Source: Chloroflexota bacterium
GTDB taxonomy: Bacteria; Chloroflexota; Limnocylindria; Limnocylindrales; CSP1-4
Direction of reading: 5' to 3'
Assembly: GCA_012026785.1 (NCBI GenBank)
Contig: VEOW01000222.1
Span: 1-52,386 of the forward strand
Length of the DNA: 52,386 nucleotides
Positions within the stretch are counted from its first letter, which is position 1. Each line of letters begins with the position of its first letter. The translations under genes and the position numbers were made by a program. Below the pieces are notes generated by a model. It had not been told where the DNA came from, did no database searches, and saw only the letters and a list, made by a program, of their open reading frames with translations. Below are positions 23,785 through 33,966 of the stretch, piece by piece.

Positions 23785-24656
23785 CCGGCGGCCGGCGTTC
23801 GCCGAGCCTCCCAACCGCCGCCCTCCCGGGCGCGGACCTCGTAGGCCGGCTGGTCGTACACCGACGGGCCGCGTCGAACGTGACCGGTCGCCATCTCGAA
23901 GCGCGAGGCGTGCCATGGACACTCGATCTGGCCGTCGACGAGCCGGCCATCGGGCAAGGGGCCGCCGGCGTGGGCGCAGGTGTCGTGGAGCGCCAGGATC
24001 CGGGTCCCGTCGTTGACGAGGACGAGGCCGTTGATCCCGAGCTTGGCCCGGATCGGGCGGCCCACCGGAATCGACCCATCGGCCTCCAGCTCCGCGGGTT
24101 CGAGGGCGATCCACTTCGTCCCGGCGCCCCGGAAGGCGTGGCGGCTGACCATGTTGCCGAGGACGTACACGACATCGCCACCGACGTACGCGCCGAACAC
24201 CACGACGAGGAATGCGAGACCGGCCAACCACGCGGCGGCCGGCGAGCTCGCCGCGCCGAGCCGCAGGACGAGCGAGACGAGGTAGCCGAAGAGCGCGACG
24301 ACCATGACCGTGGCGTGGAGCGTCCCTCGAACCCGCGCCCGTCCGTCGGTGTCGGCGAAGTCGGCGAAGCCCGAGAGCGCCGAGGCGCTCATCGCCAGGA
24401 GCCCGACGACGAGACTGACCCGTGCCGCCTCGGGCTGGCCGAGGACGTCGAAGACCGTCACGAGCAGGAGGATCCCGATCGGGATGTCGGTCGAGGCCGG
24501 GTGCAGCGGATGCCCCAGCCAACGGCCGTTGAGGAGGTCGCGCAGGGCGGGGAACCGCTGGAAGAGGGGATGGAGCACGCCGTGGACGGCGTCGCCGAGC
24601 GGCTTCGTCCAGCCGCCCTGGGCATCGATCAGGCGGGTCAACAGGCGTCCGATCAC
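23781..24656 (-). CDS. DUF2231 membrane domain fused to a Rieske [2Fe-2S] domain
   Basis: The 291-residue protein has an N-terminal membrane module of about 170 residues with four hydrophobic segments (DUF2231; GHPLHPASTDIPIGI is its signature). The C-terminal Rieske domain has cluster ligands CAHAGG (C-x-H) and CPWHASRF (C-x-x-H). The Rieske part is likely cytoplasmic or periplasmic electron transfer bound to the membrane. The start is GTG at 24656 with GGAGG 8 nt upstream. It overlaps the kinase gene by 4 nt. Confidence 0.88.
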   Translation of the reverse strand: MIGRLLTRLIDAQGGWTKPLGDAVHGVLHPLFQRFPALRDLLNGRWLGHPLHPASTDIPIGILLLVTVFDVLGQPEAARVSLVVGLLAMSASALSGFADFADTDGRARVRGTLHATVMVVALFGYLVSLVLRLGAASSPAAAWLAGLAFLVVVFGAYVGGDVVYVLGNMVSRHAFRGAGTKWIALEPAELEADGSIPVGRPIRAKLGINGLVLVNDGTRILALHDTCAHAGGPLPDGRLVDGQIECPWHASRFEMATGHVRRGPSVYDQPAYEVRAREGGGWEARRTPAAG

Positions 24657-24711
24657 GGCCTCACCTCCTGCTCGAATCTACGAGCGCGGGCCGTCAGCGG
24701 TTCGCCCGGGC

Positions 24712-25818
24712 TCATGTGGGCAGGTCGCGCTCCGCCGGACCGGTGTAACGGGCATCCGGTCGAATGAGCCGGTTGTCGGCCGCCTGCTCGAGGACGTGGG
24801 CCGTCCAGCCGGCATGGCGCGCGAGGGCGAAGGTGGCCGGGAACAGGTCGGGCGTCAGGCCAACGCCCTGGAGGACCGGGGCGGCGTAGAACTCGACGTT
24901 GGTCTTGAGGGCCCGCTCGGGGTGGCGCTCGGCGAGGACCCGCAGGGCCACGTCCTCGACGGCGATCGCGAGCGCCAGCCATTCAGGCGGATGCTGGAGC
25001 GACTCGGCGACCTTGCGGAGGGCCGCTGCGCGGGGGTCGTAGGCGCGGTAGACGCGATGCCCGAAGCCCATCAGCCGCTCGCCGCGATCGAGGGTTTCGC
25101 GGACCCACTGCTCGGCTCGCTCGGGCGAGCCGACCGTGTGGATCTGCTCGACGACCTCCGAGGGCGCGCCGCCATGCAGCGGCCCCTTCAGGGCGCCGAT
25201 CGCCCCGCAGACGGCCGACGCGATGTCGCTGCGGGTCGAGACGATGACCCGCGCCGCGAAGGTCGAGGCGTTGAGGCCGTGCTCGGCGCCGACGATGAAG
25301 TACGCGTCGAGCGCTCGCGCCGTGCCGTCGTCGGGCCGCCGGCCGGTCAGCTGATAGAGAAAGCCGGGCACGAGGTCCAGCGACGGATCGGGCTCGATCG
25401 GGTCCTCGCCCGACCGGATCCGGGCAAATGCGGCCAGCGCCGTCGGCGAGAACGCCGTCACGGCCCGGGCCTGCTCGGGCGTGGGTGGCCAGGCCAGTCC
25501 CTGCGTCGCCCCCCACACCGAGACCGCCGTTCGAAGGGCGTCCATCGGCTTGGCGTCGCCCGGGAGCGATCGGAGCGCGGTCAGCACGGCATCCGGGAGC
25601 GGGCCCGTCGCCAGGCGATGCCCGGGCCGCCAGTCCCCGGTCCACAACAGGTTGGCCACGGCGGGGAAGGTGCCCCGTTCGACGAGGTCGCCGATCCGGT
25701 AGCCTCGGTAGAGGAGCCGGCCGGCCACCCCGTCCACGTAGCCAAGGGACGTCTCGGCCGCGATGACGCCCTCGAGGCCCGGGGAGTAGGGCCGGATGTC
25801 CGGCTTGTCGTCGGTCAT
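24712..25818 (-). CDS. Citrate synthase, short (about 370-residue) type
   Basis: The 368-residue enzyme condenses acetyl-CoA (or propionyl-CoA) with oxaloacetate. Catalytic and substrate residues are present: AEHGLNASTFAAR (His), GPLHGGAPSEV, LMGFGHRVYRAYDPRA (His, Arg) and KTNVEFYAAPVLQGVGL (Asp position replaced by Glu in NVEFY). This is the short citrate/2-methylcitrate synthase subgroup. The change from D to E at the catalytic acid position is notable. The ATG at 25818 lies 7 nt after TACCAT (leaderless). It is divergent from the second citrate synthase. Confidence 0.87.
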   Translation of the reverse strand: MTDDKPDIRPYSPGLEGVIAAETSLGYVDGVAGRLLYRGYRIGDLVERGTFPAVANLLWTGDWRPGHRLATGPLPDAVLTALRSLPGDAKPMDALRTAVSVWGATQGLAWPPTPEQARAVTAFSPTALAAFARIRSGEDPIEPDPSLDLVPGFLYQLTGRRPDDGTARALDAYFIVGAEHGLNASTFAARVIVSTRSDIASAVCGAIGALKGPLHGGAPSEVVEQIHTVGSPERAEQWVRETLDRGERLMGFGHRVYRAYDPRAAALRKVAESLQHPPEWLALAIAVEDVALRVLAERHPERALKTNVEFYAAPVLQGVGLTPDLFPATFALARHAGWTAHVLEQAADNRLIRPDARYTGPAERDLPT

Positions 25819-25825
25819 GCACCAG

Positions 25826-25831
25826 ATGGTA
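25826..25831 (-). promoter_or_regulatory. Leaderless -10 box of the short citrate synthase gene
   Basis: The complement reads TACCAT, 7 nt before the ATG. Confidence 0.5.
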
Positions 25832-25989
25832 GTGCGGCCCGTTCGTCTGGGCCGAATGACCCTAGCCGTGACACGGGAAGAGGCAGACTGTTGGGCGAAA
25901 CATCCGGCGGTCGAGGGCGAGTCAGCGCCGACCGTCCAGGCGAGGCCGAAGGGGCCCGCGGGTCATCCAGGCGAAGGAGACCAGAGGCG

Positions 25990-27300
25990 ATGAACACCAC
26001 TGCGACGGCGGCGCCGACGGCGACCGCGGAGCTTCGGATCGACGGCCAGGTCGTGGCCTTGCCGATCGAGGCGGCGGCCGAGGGCCAGAACGCCGTGAAC
26101 ATCGGCGCGCTGCTCAAGGAAGCGCACCTGACGACGCTCGACTACGGCTTTGCCAACACCGCGGCGACCCGCAGCTCGATCACCTTCCTCGACGGCGACG
26201 CGGGGATCCTCCGGTACCGTGGCTACCCGATCGAGCAGCTGGCCGAGGAATCGAGCTTCCTCGAGACGGCCTACCTGCTCATCTACGGCGAGCTGCCGAC
26301 GGCCGACGAGCTCGCCTCGTGGACCGACCAGGTTCGGCGCCACACGCTGCTCCACGAGGAGTTCAAGCGGTTCTTCGACGGCTTCCCGATGGACGCCCAC
26401 CCGATGGGCATCCTGGCCTCGGCGGTCGCGGCGCTGTCGACGTTCTACCAGTCGTCGATGGACCCGCGGGACCACGACGCGGTCGAGATCAGCACGATTC
26501 GGCTGATCGCGAAGATGCCGACGATCGCGGCCTTCGCCCACAAGAAGTCGATCGGCCAGCCGTTCATCTACCCCGACAACTCGCTCGACTACGAGGCGAA
26601 CTTCATGCGGATGATGTTCGCCACCCCGGCCGAGCCGTACGTCGTCTCGCCGGTCGCGGCGCAGGCCCTTCGGACGCTGCTCATCCTGCACGCGGATCAC
26701 GAGCAGAACTGCTCGACCTCGACGGTCCGCCTGGTGGGGTCGAGCCTGGCCAACCTGTACGCCTCGATCTCGGCCGGGATCGCCGCCCTGTGGGGTCCGC
26801 TCCATGGCGGCGCGAACCAGGAAGTCCTCGAGATGCTCAACCGGATCGTCGCCGACGGTGGCGACGTCGGACAGGCCGTTCGGCGGGCGAAGGACCCCAA
26901 CGACCCATTCCGGCTGATGGGTTTCGGACACCGCGTGTACAAGAACTACGCCCCGCGGGCCCGGATCATCAAGGCCGCGGCCGACAGCCTGCTCGATGAG
27001 CTGGGCGTCGACGACGAGCTGCTGACGGTGGCCCTCGAGCTGGAGGAGGTCGCGCTCAAGGATCCCTACTTCGTCGAGCGGAAGCTGTACCCGAACGTCG
27101 ACTTCTACAGCGGCCTGATCTACCGGGCCCTGGGTCTCCCGACCGAGATGTTCACCGTGATGTTCGCCATCGGGCGGCTGCCGGGCTGGATCGCCCAGTG
27201 GCGCGAGATGATGGACGACAAGGAGTTCCGGATCGGCCGACCGCGGCAGCTCTACGTCGGCCCGCCGGAGCGCGCCTACGTCCCCGTTCGGGAGCGATAA
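25990..27300 (+). CDS. gltA: Citrate synthase, long (GltA) type
   Basis: The 436-residue type II citrate synthase begins with an N-terminal beta domain (ITFLDGDAGILRYRGYPIEQ). The catalytic core has LHADHEQNCSTSTVRLVGSS (His), WGPLHGGANQEVLEML (His), MGFGHRVYKNYAPRA (Arg) and PNVDFYSGLIYRALG (Asp). It makes the first TCA cycle step. The ATG at 25990 has AAGGAG at 25974-25979, 10 nt upstream. Length and motifs match the hexameric GltA type, unlike its divergent neighbour. Confidence 0.95.
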   Translation: MNTTATAAPTATAELRIDGQVVALPIEAAAEGQNAVNIGALLKEAHLTTLDYGFANTAATRSSITFLDGDAGILRYRGYPIEQLAEESSFLETAYLLIYGELPTADELASWTDQVRRHTLLHEEFKRFFDGFPMDAHPMGILASAVAALSTFYQSSMDPRDHDAVEISTIRLIAKMPTIAAFAHKKSIGQPFIYPDNSLDYEANFMRMMFATPAEPYVVSPVAAQALRTLLILHADHEQNCSTSTVRLVGSSLANLYASISAGIAALWGPLHGGANQEVLEMLNRIVADGGDVGQAVRRAKDPNDPFRLMGFGHRVYKNYAPRARIIKAAADSLLDELGVDDELLTVALELEEVALKDPYFVERKLYPNVDFYSGLIYRALGLPTEMFTVMFAIGRLPGWIAQWREMMDDKEFRIGRPRQLYVGPPERAYVPVRER

Positions 27301-27363
27301 GCCGGGCGCCTGAGCCGTGGCGGCAAAGACGCCGGTCGATCCGGCCACGTCGGTCAGCGAAGG

Positions 27364-27390
27364 CCGGGCCTGCGCGAAGGCGGGGCCCGG
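27364..27390. terminator. GC-rich hairpin between convergent genes
   Basis: CCGGGCC (27364-27370) pairs with GGCCCGG (27384-27390) around a 13-nt loop. It sits between gltA and the convergent cyclic nucleotide-binding gene. There is no T-tract, so intrinsic termination is doubtful. Confidence 0.35.
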
Positions 27391-27410
27391 GTACGAGGGA
27401 CGCGCCCGGT

Positions 27411-27836
27411 TCAGGCCGTCGTGGGCGGTTCGAGCTTCCTGAGGCGGGTCGCGAGCTCGTCGAGGACGCAGGTTCGGATCGCCGGTGACTCGCCCAGCAG
27501 GGTGTGAAACTCGCGGTGGCCGATCACGAGGAGGCGGCTCGGCTCGGTCAGCGTGATCGTCGCCATTCGAGGCCCCTCAGCCAGCAGCGCGAGCTCACCG
27601 ACCCAGGCGCCCGGTCCGATGCGGTCGATCTCGCGCCCGTCCCGCTCGACCGTGCCAGCCCCCGAGACGAGGATGAACATCTCGGCGCCGCGATCGCCCT
27701 GGCGCATCAGGACCCGCCCGGCCGGCATCTCGACCTCGTCGGCGAGCTGCCCGATCCGCTCGATCTCGCGGGGCTTGGCCCGGTTGAAGAGCGGGATAGA
27801 GCGAAGCAGGTCCAGCTTCGGGTCGGATCGTGCCAT
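27411..27836 (-). CDS. Cyclic nucleotide-binding domain protein
   Basis: The 141-residue protein is a single CNB beta-roll: ADEVEMPAGRVLMRQGDRGA, then MFILVSGAGTVERDGREI, then GAWVGELALLAEGPRMATI with the phosphate-binding cassette GELALL. The residue after PRMAT replaces the usual Arg-Ala-Ala pair, so nucleotide specificity is uncertain. There is no DNA-binding helix-turn-helix and no catalytic domain. Start and stop overlap by 1 nt with the zinc-ribbon gene upstream, so the two are co-transcribed. Confidence 0.85.
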   Translation of the reverse strand: MARSDPKLDLLRSIPLFNRAKPREIERIGQLADEVEMPAGRVLMRQGDRGAEMFILVSGAGTVERDGREIDRIGPGAWVGELALLAEGPRMATITLTEPSRLLVIGHREFHTLLGESPAIRTCVLDELATRLRKLEPPTTA

Positions 27837-28408
27837 CAGGCCCTCCCTGTGCCCTCCGGCCCCTCCGGTTCGAGGGGTTCCGGGAGCATAGCGGACGTCT
27901 CGGGGGCGGCCGGCGACGGCGGCAGGTCCGCCCAGGGATCGGACAGCGAGGCCGCGGGATCCGGCCCGGCGTCGGCGTCGGCCTCCGCGTCGGCGTCGGT
28001 CTCGGCGTCGGCGTCGGACTCGGCCTCGAGCCGCCGCAGCGCTTCCAGCACGGCCTCGCTCGGACGGCCCACGGCGTCCAGCTCGAGCGGCTGACCGTCG
28101 GGCCCGCGCGACGCGGCGGCATACTCGGCAGCCGCGACCGCGGCGATTCCGCCCAGGGCGGCCAGGCCGATCGGACCACCCGCCGCGGCGGCGACGATGA
28201 CGCCCGAGGCCAGGCCCTGGCTGGGGCTCGGCCCGCGCAGGTGCAGCGGTCGCTTGTCGAAGTCCTGCAGCGCGGGATCGACCGAGGTCACTCCCGGGAT
28301 CTGGAGATCGCCGATCGCCTCACGCTGTGCGAGCGCCGCGCCGCAGGCGCCACAGGTCGCGGCCTCGTCGGTCGCGGGGGTCGAGCACCACGGGCACTCG
28401 CGAGCCAT
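27836..28408 (-). CDS. Zinc-ribbon protein with hydrophobic middle and Asp/Ala-rich low-complexity region
   Basis: The 190-residue protein has an N-terminal zinc ribbon CPWCSTPATDEAATCGACG, a hydrophobic segment near residues 67-95 (VIVAAAAGGPIGLAALGG) and a low-complexity acidic stretch of alternating Asp and Ala (about residues 130-155) encoded by GCGTCG-type repeats. No family is recognised beyond the zinc ribbon. The start is ATG at 28408 with TACGAT 7 nt upstream (complement of 28416-28421), predicted leaderless. It is followed by the cyclic nucleotide-binding gene. Confidence 0.7.
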   Translation of the reverse strand: MARECPWCSTPATDEAATCGACGAALAQREAIGDLQIPGVTSVDPALQDFDKRPLHLRGPSPSQGLASGVIVAAAAGGPIGLAALGGIAAVAAAEYAAASRGPDGQPLELDAVGRPSEAVLEALRRLEAESDADAETDADAEADADAGPDPAASLSDPWADLPPSPAAPETSAMLPEPLEPEGPEGTGRA

Positions 28409-28415
28409 GACCGGG

Positions 28416-28421
28416 ATCGTA
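28416..28421 (-). promoter_or_regulatory. Leaderless -10 box of the zinc-ribbon gene
   Basis: The complement reads TACGAT, 7 nt before the ATG. Confidence 0.5.
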
Positions 28422-28429
28422 GCGCTCGA

Positions 28430-29290
28430 TCAGCCGTCGAGGAAGGCCTCGACCGCCGTCACAAACTCCCTCGAATGCGTGTGGTGGGCCGCGTGGGCGG
28501 CGCCCTCGATCTCGATGACCCGGCCGGCGCGGAGGCGGCCGGCCAGTGCCTCGGTGGCGGGCCGAAACGTCGGCGGGCTGGCCGTGCCAAGAATCTGCAG
28601 GACCGGAACGTTCACGAGGCCGAGGGCCTCGAGGCCGGCCGCGGGGCTGCGCTCGCTCTCGATCTCCCGGGCCAGCGTCGGCATGGCGGCCACGCGGAGG
28701 GGCCACACCGGCTCGGCCCGGTAGCGAGCGATCGCCGCGTCGTCCATCCCGACGACGGCCCGGAGGAACGCCTCGAGCGCGGCATCGTGCTCGCCCCGGC
28801 GCATCTGATCGATGATGCCGGCCATCGCCGCGTCCTCCGCCCACTGGAGGTCGGGCGGCGTCGGCGCTCCCTCGTACGCCACGACTCGCCGGATCGCGTC
28901 GGTTCGAAGGCTCGCCCCGAGGGCGCAGCGACCGCCGTAGGAGTGGCCGACGATGTCGACGGGGCTTCCGCCGCCGTCCGCCGCCAGGGCCTCCGCGACC
29001 GCCGCGACATCCTCGAACTCGCGCTCGATGGCGTAGGCAGGGCCATCGCCCGACGCACCCCGGCCCCGGCGGTCCATCGCCAGGACCGGCCGCCGGCGGG
29101 CGAGCATCGGGCCGGCGACCCGCCAGGTCGTGTGGTCGGCCGTGCTGCCGTGGACGAGCAGCAGCGGGCGGGCCCGCGTGGCGATCGCGCGGTCGAGGCC
29201 GGACCTGGGCAAGACGCGGAAGACGGCGATGGACGCTCCGTCGGGGGCCGTGACCCGGAAGCCAGGCTCGGCCTCGAACGGCTGGCTCAC
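28430..29290 (-). CDS. Alpha/beta hydrolase
   Basis: The 286-residue hydrolase has LLLVHGSTADHTTWRVAGP (oxyanion loop), VLAMDRRGRGASGDGP, nucleophile elbow VDIVGHSYGGRCALGA (Ser in G-H-S-Y-G) and a C-terminal EGAAHAAHHTH with the catalytic His. The fold is complete; the substrate is unknown. The start is GTG at 29290 overlapping the pgl stop (GTGA). It is the last gene of the pentose phosphate operon, which suggests a role linked to that pathway but does not prove it. Confidence 0.82.
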   Translation of the reverse strand: MSQPFEAEPGFRVTAPDGASIAVFRVLPRSGLDRAIATRARPLLLVHGSTADHTTWRVAGPMLARRRPVLAMDRRGRGASGDGPAYAIEREFEDVAAVAEALAADGGGSPVDIVGHSYGGRCALGASLRTDAIRRVVAYEGAPTPPDLQWAEDAAMAGIIDQMRRGEHDAALEAFLRAVVGMDDAAIARYRAEPVWPLRVAAMPTLAREIESERSPAAGLEALGLVNVPVLQILGTASPPTFRPATEALAGRLRAGRVIEIEGAAHAAHHTHSREFVTAVEAFLDG

Positions 29291-30156
29291 GCCGGCAGCT
29301 TCGCGGCCGCCGCTCGATCGAGGATCCAGACCGCCCCCTCGCGCCGGGCCAGCTGGGCCGGCCAGCGGCGCGGGTCGCGCTCGGGCCCGAGGACGGCCGC
29401 GACGATCTCCGCCTTGGCCGCGCCGTGGATGACGACGATCGGCTGGCTCGATGCGGCGATGACTCCCGGGTTCAGGCTGACCCGCTCGACGTGCGGCTCG
29501 ACGTGCTTCGGCGCGGGGACACCGGCCACCCAGCTCGACGCCTCCAGCAGTGGCGAGTCGGGGAAGACCGACAGGACGTGGCCGTCGGGCCCGACCCCGA
29601 GCAGGACGAGGGCGAAGACGGGGAACCCCGACGGCGCGACGGGCAGGCCGGCGGCCCGAAGCTCGGCCTCGTAGGCGGCAGCAGCGGCGGACGGACCGGC
29701 CCCGGCCTGGATGGCATCGCCCATGGGAATCGGGTGGATGGCGCCCGGTGGCAGCGGCGCACCCCGAACGACCCCGCTCTCGGTCAGGGCCTCGTCGGCG
29801 CCCCAGCCGGACATGCCCGCCGGCCCCGACATCGTGAGCAGGACCTGGTCGAGCGGCAGGACGTTCGAGAGCGGGTGATCGCGCGGCACGAAGCGATCGT
29901 CGCCCCACCAGACGTGGACCCGATCCCACGGCACCCGGTCACGGAACGGCTTGGCGGCGAGGAGGCGGTAGATCGGCAGCGGCGTCGAGCCGCCGGTCGT
30001 TGCCCAGTCGGCCCGGCCGCGGGCCTCGACCGCCCCGGCCAATGCCGCCACGATCCGCTCGGCCGCGGCCCGCGAGGCGGCCTCCGGATCCGGATGGATC
30101 TCGACGACCGGCTCATGGCTCCCGGCTGCGGGTTGACGGTTCACCGCGTCGGTCAA
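29287..30156 (-). CDS. pgl: 6-phosphogluconolactonase
   Basis: The enzyme hydrolyses 6-phosphogluconolactone, step two of the oxidative pentose phosphate path. The 289-residue protein has WATTGGSTPLPIYRLLA, VHVWWGDDRFVPRDHPLSN and LVLLGVGPDGHVLSVFPDSP, the SugarP_isomerase/Pgl signatures. The start is chosen as TTG at 30156: GGAGG lies 6 nt upstream and the codon overlaps the opcA stop (TTGA). A GTG at 30144 is possible but has poor spacing. Confidence 0.9.
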   Translation of the reverse strand: MTDAVNRQPAAGSHEPVVEIHPDPEAASRAAAERIVAALAGAVEARGRADWATTGGSTPLPIYRLLAAKPFRDRVPWDRVHVWWGDDRFVPRDHPLSNVLPLDQVLLTMSGPAGMSGWGADEALTESGVVRGAPLPPGAIHPIPMGDAIQAGAGPSAAAAAYEAELRAAGLPVAPSGFPVFALVLLGVGPDGHVLSVFPDSPLLEASSWVAGVPAPKHVEPHVERVSLNPGVIAASSQPIVVIHGAAKAEIVAAVLGPERDPRRWPAQLARREGAVWILDRAAAAKLPA

Positions 30157-31391
30157 TGCACGCCTCCTGGTCTCGCCGCGGGCGGGGGCTCGCCCACGAG
30201 GCTTGCCGCGACGCGCAGGGCCGCCGCGCCGACGTGGGCGTGGGCCGCCTCGTCGATCGCCTGGGCGAGGAGATCCGATTCTCGCTTCCGTGGCGCGTGG
30301 AACTGCCGCTCGGGCATCGCGAGGCCGTCCACCGAGGCCCGGACGATCACGCCCTCGGCCATCGCCGTGACGTCGATCTCCAGCACCGATCGCCGGCGCT
30401 CGCAGCGCAGGTCGACCGCGAGCGTCGTACCCGGCGGCGCCTGCGCCTCGACGGGCCGCAGGCGCACGGGGATGCGCCGGCGACGCGTTCGAAGGACGGC
30501 ACCGTAGCCGCCCGTCGCGCCGTTCGGCTCGAGGCGCCCATCGACCGCCAGCCCGAGGCGATCGGCCAGCCAGGCGACGTGGTACAGCGGCTTGATGATG
30601 TTCGTCCGGCCCGGCGTCGGGTTGCGAGCCGCATACCGGACCGTGATCGAGCGGAGCCCGCCGAGGTACGGCAGGAGCGAAGGCCGATCGAACGTCGAGG
30701 CGATCGCCTCCCGCCAGCGGGCCTGGCGGACCAGGGCGAAGTCGGTGATCTCGAGGTGGTACGCCTCGGGCAGGGCGGCCAGCTGCACGAGACGCCGGAG
30801 GCCGGCGCCGGACCAGCCGGACGCATCGACCAGCAGTCGGTCCGCGAGGGCCAGCAGGTCGCGCGTCTGGGCTGACTCGAAGCGCGGCTCGAACGGCCAC
30901 CAGATCGCCACCGGCAGGTCGTGAATGAGCAGCGGAGCGACGACGCCGGCGAGGTGCTGCCCGGTCTGGCCGCCGGCCGTGAGGTAGACCAGCTCGGAGC
31001 ACGTCTCGGCGGCGCCCGCCGCCGGCAGGATGCAGTGGGCGTGGATCTGGGCGTCGAGCCAGGGCGGCCCGTCGGGATCGGCCTGCGACACCACGAGCGA
31101 CCGCGACGGGTGCCGGCCGGCCAGTCCCTCCACGATCGATGCAGCTCGCTCGCCGACCTCCGAGCGGCCGGCGATGACGACGAGGTTCATCACGCTCGAA
31201 CGGGCAGCGATGCGGCGCTCCAGCCCGCCCTCCGGCGTCTCAGCCGTCAGTGAGACGGTCGACCAGATGCGATCCAGCTCGCGGGACACCTCCGGCACGC
31301 CGCGCGCCCGGGACGCCCAGCGCAGCACCGGCTGGCCGGGCACGGCCGGCTCGGTCGAGACGAGGCCGTCGTGGGCGTGGTCGCCGGACAT
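30153..31391 (-). CDS. opcA: Glucose-6-phosphate dehydrogenase assembly protein OpcA
   Basis: OpcA activates or assembles glucose-6-phosphate dehydrogenase, best known in cyanobacteria and actinobacteria. The 412-residue protein carries the OpcA pattern: VMNLVVIAGRSEVGERAASI, AHCILPAAGAAETCSELVYL, VVAPLLIHDLPVAIWWPFEP and DRLLVDASGWSGAGLRRLV. It lies between zwf (directly adjacent) and pgl (4-nt overlap), the usual arrangement. Confidence 0.92.
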   Translation of the reverse strand: MSGDHAHDGLVSTEPAVPGQPVLRWASRARGVPEVSRELDRIWSTVSLTAETPEGGLERRIAARSSVMNLVVIAGRSEVGERAASIVEGLAGRHPSRSLVVSQADPDGPPWLDAQIHAHCILPAAGAAETCSELVYLTAGGQTGQHLAGVVAPLLIHDLPVAIWWPFEPRFESAQTRDLLALADRLLVDASGWSGAGLRRLVQLAALPEAYHLEITDFALVRQARWREAIASTFDRPSLLPYLGGLRSITVRYAARNPTPGRTNIIKPLYHVAWLADRLGLAVDGRLEPNGATGGYGAVLRTRRRRIPVRLRPVEAQAPPGTTLAVDLRCERRRSVLEIDVTAMAEGVIVRASVDGLAMPERQFHAPRKRESDLLAQAIDEAAHAHVGAAALRVAASLVGEPPPAARPGGVH

Positions 31392-33017
<1,626 letters not shown>

Positions 33018-33023
33018 CGGCGA

Positions 33024-33923
33024 TCAGCTGCTCTTGACGGCGTGGCCGCCGAACTCGTTGCGGAGGGCGGCCAGGACCCTGGCGCCGTACGAGTCGTCCT
33101 GGCGGGACCGGAAGCGGGTCTGGAGGGACAGCGTGATGATGGGCGCCGGCACGTCGCGGTCGATCGCCTCCTGGACCGTCCAGCGGCCCTCGCCCGAGTC
33201 GGCCACCCAGCCCTTCAGCTCGGCGAGATCCTGGCCGTTCTTGCGGAAGGCATCGACCGCCAGCTCCAGCAGCCACGATCGGACCACCGAGCCGTGGTTC
33301 CAGAGGTGGGCGACGGCGGCCAGGTCGAGCGGGTAGTCGCTCGCATGCATGATCTCGAAGCCCTCGGCATAGGCCTGCATGAGGCCGTACTCGATGCCGT
33401 TGTGGACCATCTTCACGTAGTGGCCGGCGCCGGGCGGTCCGGCGTGGAGGTAGCCGTCCTCCGGCGCGAGCGAGCGGAAGACCGGCTCGAGGGGCTCGAC
33501 GGCCTCGCGATCGCCGCCGACCATCAGGCAGTACCCGACCTGGAGCCCCCAGATCCCGCCCGACACCCCGGCGTCGACGTAGCGGATGCCCTTCGCGGCA
33601 AGCTCGGCGTGGCGGCGGACGTCGTCGTGGAAGTTGGTGTTGCCGCCGTCGACGATCGTGTCGCCCGGCTCGAGGTGCTCCATCAGCTCGGCGATCTGGG
33701 CCTCGGTCGCGGCACCGGCGGGGACCATGATCCAGGCGACTCGGGGCTTCGCCAGCTTCTCGACCAGCTCGGCGATCGTGAACGCCGGGTCGGCGCCCTC
33801 ACCGGCGATCTCGCGAGTCTTCTCGGGTGTCCGGTTGTAGGCGACGATCGAATGGCCGTCCCGCAGCAGCCGGCGGACCATGTTGGAGCCCATCCGACCG
33901 AGACCGATGAAACCGACGTGCAT
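33024..33923 (-). CDS. gnd: 6-phosphogluconate dehydrogenase (decarboxylating), short GndA type
   Basis: The enzyme decarboxylates 6-phosphogluconate to ribulose 5-phosphate. At 299 residues this is the short form. It has the N-terminal Rossmann motif VGFIGLGRMGSNMVRRLL, WIMVPAGAATEAQI, DGGNTNFHDDVRR and the catalytic GPPGAGHYVKMVHNGIEYGL (Lys and His). AGGAGG lies upstream of the ATG at 33923. It is in the middle of the pentose phosphate operon, between pgi and zwf. Confidence 0.95.
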   Translation of the reverse strand: MHVGFIGLGRMGSNMVRRLLRDGHSIVAYNRTPEKTREIAGEGADPAFTIAELVEKLAKPRVAWIMVPAGAATEAQIAELMEHLEPGDTIVDGGNTNFHDDVRRHAELAAKGIRYVDAGVSGGIWGLQVGYCLMVGGDREAVEPLEPVFRSLAPEDGYLHAGPPGAGHYVKMVHNGIEYGLMQAYAEGFEIMHASDYPLDLAAVAHLWNHGSVVRSWLLELAVDAFRKNGQDLAELKGWVADSGEGRWTVQEAIDRDVPAPIITLSLQTRFRSRQDDSYGARVLAALRNEFGGHAVKSS

Positions 33924-33966
33924 CTCGTCTGCGCCTCCTGGACTTCGCTCCGCGCGGCGGGCGTGG

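Noticed and set aside
29425..30507. Plus-strand open frame opposite pgl and opcA
   Set aside because: Shadow of a well-supported operon; no motif and atypical amino acid composition.
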